DNA from: Paenibacillus nasutitermitis
GTDB taxonomy: Bacteria > Bacillota > Bacilli > Paenibacillales > Paenibacillaceae
Direction: 5' to 3'
Length of the DNA stretch: 64,000 bases
Assembly (NCBI RefSeq): GCF_014641075.1
Contig: NZ_BMHP01000003.1
Coordinates: 558,001 to 622,000, forward strand
In this document: positions 60,269-64,000 of the stretch, one piece after another
Numbering within the stretch: position 1 is the stretch's first letter
Layout of the letters: each line of letters begins with the position of its first letter
Notes under the pieces: generated by a model
What the model was told of the DNA's origin: nothing
Database searches by the model: none
Seen by the model: only the letters and a program-made list of their open reading frames with translations
Program-made: the position numbers and the translations under genes

Positions 60269-60601
60269 ATGTCCGTAAACAACTATATTCCGAAGGTGCC
60301 CGCCTGCATTGATTGCAATATTGAGAAGACGCTGAACGTAATCGGCGGAAAATGGGCTTTTCTTGTCCTTCGCGAGCTGTTTGGAGGCAAAAAAAGGTTC
60401 GGCGAGCTGCAGCGCCTCATCTCGGCCGTGAGCCCCCGTGCATTGACAAGCACTTTGCGCCATCTGGAAGAACAGGGCGTTCTGGAGCGCCATGTATTCC
60501 CGACCGTCCCCGTCACGGTTGAATATTCGCTGACCCCCAAGGGTGTGGATTTGCATCAGATTCTCAAGGAAATGAAGCTATGGGCGGCCAAGTGGACGTA
60601 A
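60269..60601 (+). CDS. HxlR-family transcriptional regulator
   Basis: This 110-residue single-domain winged helix has Cys12 and Cys15-like residues near the N-terminus (CIDCNIEKTLNVIGGKWAF) and the HxlR core FGELQRLISAVSPRALTSTL plus the VPVTVEYSLTPKG wing. The CxxC could be redox sensing as in YodB/CatR relatives (inference). ATG 60269 has AAGGAG upstream. It probably controls the divergent aldo/keto reductase. Confidence 0.88.
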   Translation: MSVNNYIPKVPACIDCNIEKTLNVIGGKWAFLVLRELFGGKKRFGELQRLISAVSPRALTSTLRHLEEQGVLERHVFPTVPVTVEYSLTPKGVDLHQILKEMKLWAAKWT

Positions 60602-60945
60602 CGGCTGATGAAACAACTTTGCGGCGTTCCGATCGTTTTTGAACAGGCTTCCCTTAGTGATCTTCTTCAATGGTCTCAAGGGGGCCGGACTGCCGGCAGT
60701 TTGTAACGGAGACTGTCGTGATGCAGGTTCTTTTCTGCCATTTGGGCTATCAGTTACCGCCAACACCGTCCTCTCCCCATTCGTATTCCTCTGCAATTCT
60801 TCTATAGTCCCGTATTTTGCCCATATCACCGTTGGCCCCTAAGCCGTATTCCTCTGTTTTCGTTCATTGTTTATTTAGCCCGCTCCCCAATCCTTCTCCT
60901 ACGCCTCTTGAAGCGCATAATCCGCACTTGTTTTGTCGCACAACC
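60602..60945. other. Non-coding stretch, HxlR gene to deoR promoter
   Basis: A minus-strand open frame (60578-60829) has no ribosome site and no recognised family, so no gene is called. Composition shifts to pyrimidine-rich sequence near 60880. Nothing else is seen. Confidence 0.35.
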
Positions 60946-61006
60946 ACTTATAAATACTTATAAAAACTTATTTATTATTGAAAAATGACTTGAAAAGCCT
61001 TATAAT
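60946..61006 (+). promoter_or_regulatory. deoR-type gene promoter with three 10-bp direct repeats
   Basis: ACTTATAAAT, ACTTATAAAA and ACTTATTTAT lie at an exact 10-base period (60946-60975). They are directly followed by a near-consensus promoter, TTGAAA (60978-60983), a 17-base spacer and TATAAT (61001-61006). One repeat per helical turn suggests a cooperative binding array, likely for the DeoR regulator itself. Confidence 0.75.
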
Positions 61007-61043
61007 GGACGAAACTCTGCCATACAAAAGGGGAAGGCTGAAC

Positions 61044-61823
61044 ATGTATCAGGAAGAGCGTATCAGCGCCATTAAACAATATTTGGAGCAGCACCAGCGG
61101 GTAAGCATCCAGGATATTTGCGAGATTTTCAGCATATCCCGGGACACAGCCCGCAGGGACCTGCTGAAGATGGACGAACTCGCGATGATTCACCGCACCC
61201 ATGGGGGAGCTGTCCTGCCGCCAGCCAGCAAGGAGATCTATAAATATAAGGACCGGCTTGTCAGGCAATCCGGGAAGAAGCGCGCGATCGGGCTTCACGC
61301 CGCTTCCCTGGTCAGAGATGGGGATTTTATACTGATGGATGCTTCAACGACCGTACAAGTTACAGCCGACCATCTGTCCGCCAGGGATGTGGTCGTGGTC
61401 ACCAATTCCATCGATATTGCCGATGCGTTGTCCCGCAAGGAAGAAGTCAGAACGTATTTGCTGGGCGGCGAATTAAATCCCCAGCACCGGTTTCTATATG
61501 GACAGTCCACGATTGCCAAGCTGGCCGATTACCAGGTGGACAAATTATTCCTGGGTGCCTGCGGCATTACCGCAAGCGGCTTATCCTATCCCCATGAGGA
61601 GGACGGGGATGTGAAGCGGGAGATGATCCGGCGGGCTGATCAGGTTATTGTGCTGGCCGATCATACGAAGTTTGGCCAGGGGATGTTCTACAAGATCGCC
61701 GGTCTGGAGTCGATAGATCTGCTGATTACGGACCGTCAGCCGGATCAGCCGCTTATGGATATGCTGGCCGAACACAAGGTGGAGCTCTTGATCGTCCCGG
61801 ACGTAAGCCTGGATGGTGAGTAG
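61044..61823 (+). CDS. DeoR-family transcriptional regulator
   Basis: This 259-residue protein starts at ATG 61044 with GGGAAGG upstream. The N-terminal HTH is MYQEERISAIKQYLEQHQRV followed by DICEIFSISRDTARRDLLKM. The C-terminal DeoR sensor has IGLHAASLVRDGDFILMDAS and VDKLFLGACGITA plus ADHTKFGQ. It is directly followed by the MFS permease, whose ATG abuts its stop, so one operon. It likely responds to a sugar phosphate. Confidence 0.9.
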   Translation: MYQEERISAIKQYLEQHQRVSIQDICEIFSISRDTARRDLLKMDELAMIHRTHGGAVLPPASKEIYKYKDRLVRQSGKKRAIGLHAASLVRDGDFILMDASTTVQVTADHLSARDVVVVTNSIDIADALSRKEEVRTYLLGGELNPQHRFLYGQSTIAKLADYQVDKLFLGACGITASGLSYPHEEDGDVKREMIRRADQVIVLADHTKFGQGMFYKIAGLESIDLLITDRQPDQPLMDMLAEHKVELLIVPDVSLDGE

Positions 61824-63029
61824 ATGAAAACAAGGATGATTTGGCTGGGCTGCTTCTCTTATCTGCTGATTGGTTTTGCAACTGTCGTGTTTGGTTCTCT
61901 GCTGTCGGAATTGCTTGATATTTACGGGCGAAGCTACGGGGATGGAGGCCAGCTGATTTTTGCCCAGTTTGCCGGTTTTCTGGCAGGTGTGCTGCTGGTT
62001 CCGTTCGGACTGCGCCTTCTGGGGTACCGCGGAATACTGACGGTGTCCTTCGCGCTCCTGCTTCTGGCGCATGCACTCCTGTATTTGAAACCGCAATGGT
62101 CCATTCTGTTTATCCCTCTGGTTATAAACGGATTCGGGTTTGGAACGGCACAGACCGCCGTCGGAACGCTGCTGCTGGAATCCATGAGCGACCGGAAAGC
62201 CGTTATTATGAGCCGCCTGGAAGTATCGTTCGGCATCGGCGCTCTGGTCATGCCGATCCTCTCCGGCCTGTTTATTTCCAATCAATTCCTGTTCGGTTCT
62301 TTCGCCATAATCGCTGCTCTGGCATTAATAATGGCCCTGATCTGGGGGATGCAATCGTTCCGCTTGGCCGGTTACAAGGATCCCGCAGCTGCCGCTCCTT
62401 CAGAAATGGCGGATGTGGTCGATTCATCCCCAGAAGAGGCGTTCGTTGACGAGTCGCCGCAAGTAGCGGCGACCGTAAGAACCGTTAAACGCTCCCTGCT
62501 GCTGTTCCTGCTGGGATTTGTTTTTATCTATGTCGGGCTGGAGACCAGCGTCATAAATTTTCTCCCTTCCCTGTTTGCCGAGCGTCTTGGCCTGACGAAC
62601 GCCAACGCCGCGCTCAGCGTCTCCTTCTTCTGGGTTTCCATGATTGCCGGGCGGCTCCTGTCCGGATATATCGCCGAAAGAGCCGGTTACGCACCCTTTT
62701 TATTGATCAGCACCATTGGCGCTTTACTGGCCCTCTGCGGGTTAGCTTTGTTCCCGGACAAGATTACCGCGTATGTCTTCGTTCTTGTACTGGGACTTTT
62801 TCTGTCGGGTATCTTCGCGATTGCCATCGTGTACGCCAACCGGTTATTTGCCAATACGACCCGGCAGACGACAAGCATTCTGATTGCCTCCGGTGGAATC
62901 GGGGGTGCTGTGCTGCCGCTCCTGGTCGGCTGGAGCATGGATTATTTCCAGCCTGCTCACACCCTATGGATGCTCGCCGGCGGTGCTTTATGTATGCTTC
63001 TGTTTCTGGTCCGTTTACGAATCCATTAA
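61824..63029 (+). CDS. MFS transporter, sugar-type permease
   Basis: This 401-residue protein has 12 predicted membrane helices and a cytoplasmic loop (~residues 190-220, acidic AEMADVVDSSPEEAFVDES) between helices 6 and 7. The N-terminal half has YGRSYGDGGQLIFAQFAGFL, typical of FucP/GlcP-like permeases, and GRLLSGYIAERAG is a motif A-type loop. The ATG directly follows the DeoR TAG. It probably imports the sugar whose phosphate or free form the DeoR protein senses. Confidence 0.82.
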   Translation: MKTRMIWLGCFSYLLIGFATVVFGSLLSELLDIYGRSYGDGGQLIFAQFAGFLAGVLLVPFGLRLLGYRGILTVSFALLLLAHALLYLKPQWSILFIPLVINGFGFGTAQTAVGTLLLESMSDRKAVIMSRLEVSFGIGALVMPILSGLFISNQFLFGSFAIIAALALIMALIWGMQSFRLAGYKDPAAAAPSEMADVVDSSPEEAFVDESPQVAATVRTVKRSLLLFLLGFVFIYVGLETSVINFLPSLFAERLGLTNANAALSVSFFWVSMIAGRLLSGYIAERAGYAPFLLISTIGALLALCGLALFPDKITAYVFVLVLGLFLSGIFAIAIVYANRLFANTTRQTTSILIASGGIGGAVLPLLVGWSMDYFQPAHTLWMLAGGALCMLLFLVRLRIH

Positions 63030-63083
63030 AAAGGGTTGTCCCGGCACAGCTGTTTATACCGCTGCAAGCTTGAGACAACCCTT
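63030..63083. terminator. Terminator between MFS and DUF5698 genes
   Basis: AAGGGTTGTC and GACAACCCTT pair (10 bp), with TTATTT following on the plus strand. It separates the convergent genes. Confidence 0.75.
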
Positions 63084-63092
63084 ATTTACCCT

Positions 63093-63614
63093 TTACCGCT
63101 CAATCATTCTCGTCCAGAACCCGCCTTTAAACTGCCTCGGCTCATGAGAGATAACGAATGCTTTGGGAGCCACGACCATAATGCTTCGCATCAGCTGCTT
63201 CTCGTTGCTGCGTTTGACCAGCACCTGCATGATGAGCCGCTGTCCGTCCCGCCCCTCCGCCATCCAGGATGTAACCCCGTAACCGAAGTCCCGAAGCTTG
63301 TTCGGCAGCGCGGTAGCGGCAGAATCGACGATCACTTGTACAACGGAATAGCCTAATGCCAGATATTCCTCGATCCGGCTCCCCGCATACACGCCAATGC
63401 CGAAGCCCAGGCAGTAGGCCGCCATATTGACGGGATTGGACAAATTCTGGAGCACGAGATTCAGCCCCGCCAGATAAACAAATACCTCCACCATAGCCAT
63501 AAGCGAGGCTGCGCCCCTTCTCCCTTTAATGACGAGAATAAGGCGCAGCGTAAATATGGAAACGTAAACAACGTTGATGCCTATGATGGACAAAACAAGC
63601 GAAACACCGCTCAC
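63093..63614 (-). CDS. UPF0316/DUF5698-DUF2179-type membrane protein
   Basis: This 173-residue protein has three predicted helices at ~8-30, ~35-55 and ~64-82 (MAAYCLGFGIGVYAGSRIEE). A C-terminal DUF2179-like domain with GYGVTSWMAEGRDGQRLIMQ and VVAPKAFVISHEP follows. The order matches the UPF0316 family (YebE-like in Bacillus). Its function is unknown; a small-molecule-binding role is suspected for DUF2179. The final residues TRMIER end it. It is 6 bases from the next minus-strand gene stop, so probably co-transcribed downstream of the ectoine hydroxylase. Confidence 0.82.
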   Translation of the reverse strand: MSGVSLVLSIIGINVVYVSIFTLRLILVIKGRRGAASLMAMVEVFVYLAGLNLVLQNLSNPVNMAAYCLGFGIGVYAGSRIEEYLALGYSVVQVIVDSAATALPNKLRDFGYGVTSWMAEGRDGQRLIMQVLVKRSNEKQLMRSIMVVAPKAFVISHEPRQFKGGFWTRMIER

Positions 63615-63620
63615 ATTTAC

Positions 63621-64000
63621 CTACTCTCGCGCAGCAATATAGTCTGGTCTTGGCTTCTGCCCGGAATACGGCTCTTTCAAGGCATTCTCCACGCTGTTGT
63701 AGACCAGAAACACATTGCTTCGCGGCAGCGGCGTAATGTTGCTGTTGGAGCCATGCATAATATTGCAATCGAACAGCACAATGGACCCTATTCCGCCCAC
63801 AATGGTATCGATCCCGCCCTCCTGGGCGAACTTCGCCAGGCTTTCCTGATCGGGCACACCGTATTCCTGGCGGCGGAGCGACTGCTTGAAATGATCGTCC
63901 GGCGTCTGCCCGACGCAGGAAACGAACTTCTTGTGCGAGCCCGGGATGACCATCAGAGGTCCGTTATAATGAAAATTATCCTCCAACGCGATGGAACAGC
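63621..64000 (-). CDS. Ectoine hydroxylase-like PhyH dioxygenase, C-terminal part (5' end outside window)
   Basis: Only the last ~126 residues are seen; the frame is open to the right edge, so the TTG at 63986 is probably internal. The family marks are [33 protein letters not shown] (metal His and the 2-oxoglutarate-binding Arg) and SVENALKEP with [10 protein letters not shown]. Together these fit EctD, which converts ectoine to 5-hydroxyectoine with iron and 2-oxoglutarate. Whether ectABC is next cannot be seen. Confidence 0.85.
   Translation of the reverse strand, partial: CSIALEDNFHYNGPLMVIPGSHKKFVSCVGQTPDDHFKQSLRRQEYGVPDQESLAKFAQEGGIDTIVGGIGSIVLFDCNIMHGSNSNITPLPRSNVFLVYNSVENALKEPYSGQKPRPDYIAARE

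Noticed and set aside
60578-60829. Minus-strand frame near the HxlR gene
   Set aside because: Overlaps the HxlR 3' end, composition unlike neighbours, no initiation signal.
1-64000. CRISPR arrays, tRNA or rRNA genes, complete insertion sequences
   Set aside because: No regularly spaced direct repeats with unique spacers, no cloverleaf or rRNA-like sequence and no intact transposase were seen.

Overview
The window reads as part of the chromosome of a spore-forming low/mid-GC Firmicute, most likely Paenibacillus or a close relative. This is inference. It rests on AGGAGG ribosome binding sites, a lipoprotein sugar-binding protein with two LplB/YtcP-type permeases next to an AraC-type membrane sensor, copper-amine-oxidase stalk domains, S-layer homology domains and an STAND/BTAD regulator. 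I see no rRNA, tRNA or CRISPR array.

Layout. 1-8.4 kb: the end of a secreted protein, a duplicated effector-binding/WYL-regulator module with a DoxX-like membrane protein, two tandem imine-reductase-like genes with a MerR regulator, and a secreted stalk-domain protein. 8.4-18.4 kb: one co-directional block of LacI regulator, AraC sensor, two permeases, solute-binding lipoprotein and two cytoplasmic sulfatases, which looks like a system for importing and desulfating a sulfated sugar. 18.4-21.5 kb: a minus-strand cluster of small genes including a SUKH/SMI1 immunity protein and a broken copy of a neighbour. 21.5-31.3 kb: decayed genes (an RlmH relic and a flavin monooxygenase), then stress or xenobiotic modules in which a regulator (TetR, MarR, HxlR) faces or sits beside aldo/keto reductases, an efflux pump and a quinone reductase, with clear operators. 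A PQQ-type sugar dehydrogenase and an Sm-like/SR-rich protein are also here.

31.5-56.5 kb is the most unusual part. Six copies of a short repeat, all in one orientation, lie near 31.54, 43.17, 49.51, 51.93, 54.17 and 56.31 kb. Read on the minus strand, each encodes Glu-Pro-Tyr-His-Lys-stop, the C-terminus of the rRNA methyltransferase RlmH. In the last copy the repeat is still joined to a decayed rlmH body. The 3' end of rlmH is the known integration site of staphylococcal SCC elements. The repeats cut the region into five blocks (about 11.6, 6.3, 2.4, 2.2 and 2.1 kb). The blocks carry a giant S-layer protein with its regulator and a CAP protein; a MerR/SDR/deacetylase/ATPase/WYL set; a TetR/phosphodiesterase pair with a broken hydrolase; a LysR/metallo-hydrolase pair; and a LysR/EamA exporter pair. 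I interpret this as an rlmH-derived cassette array. No recombinase gene is visible in the window.

56.6-64 kb: a GNAT acetyltransferase, a MerR/membrane-protein pair, a PPOX flavoprotein, an aldo/keto reductase with an HxlR regulator, a DeoR regulator with an MFS sugar-type permease, a DUF5698-like membrane protein and the C-terminal part of an ectoine hydroxylase running off the right edge. Regulators are very frequent. Several have promoters whose -10 box lies so close to the start codon that the mRNA may be leaderless.
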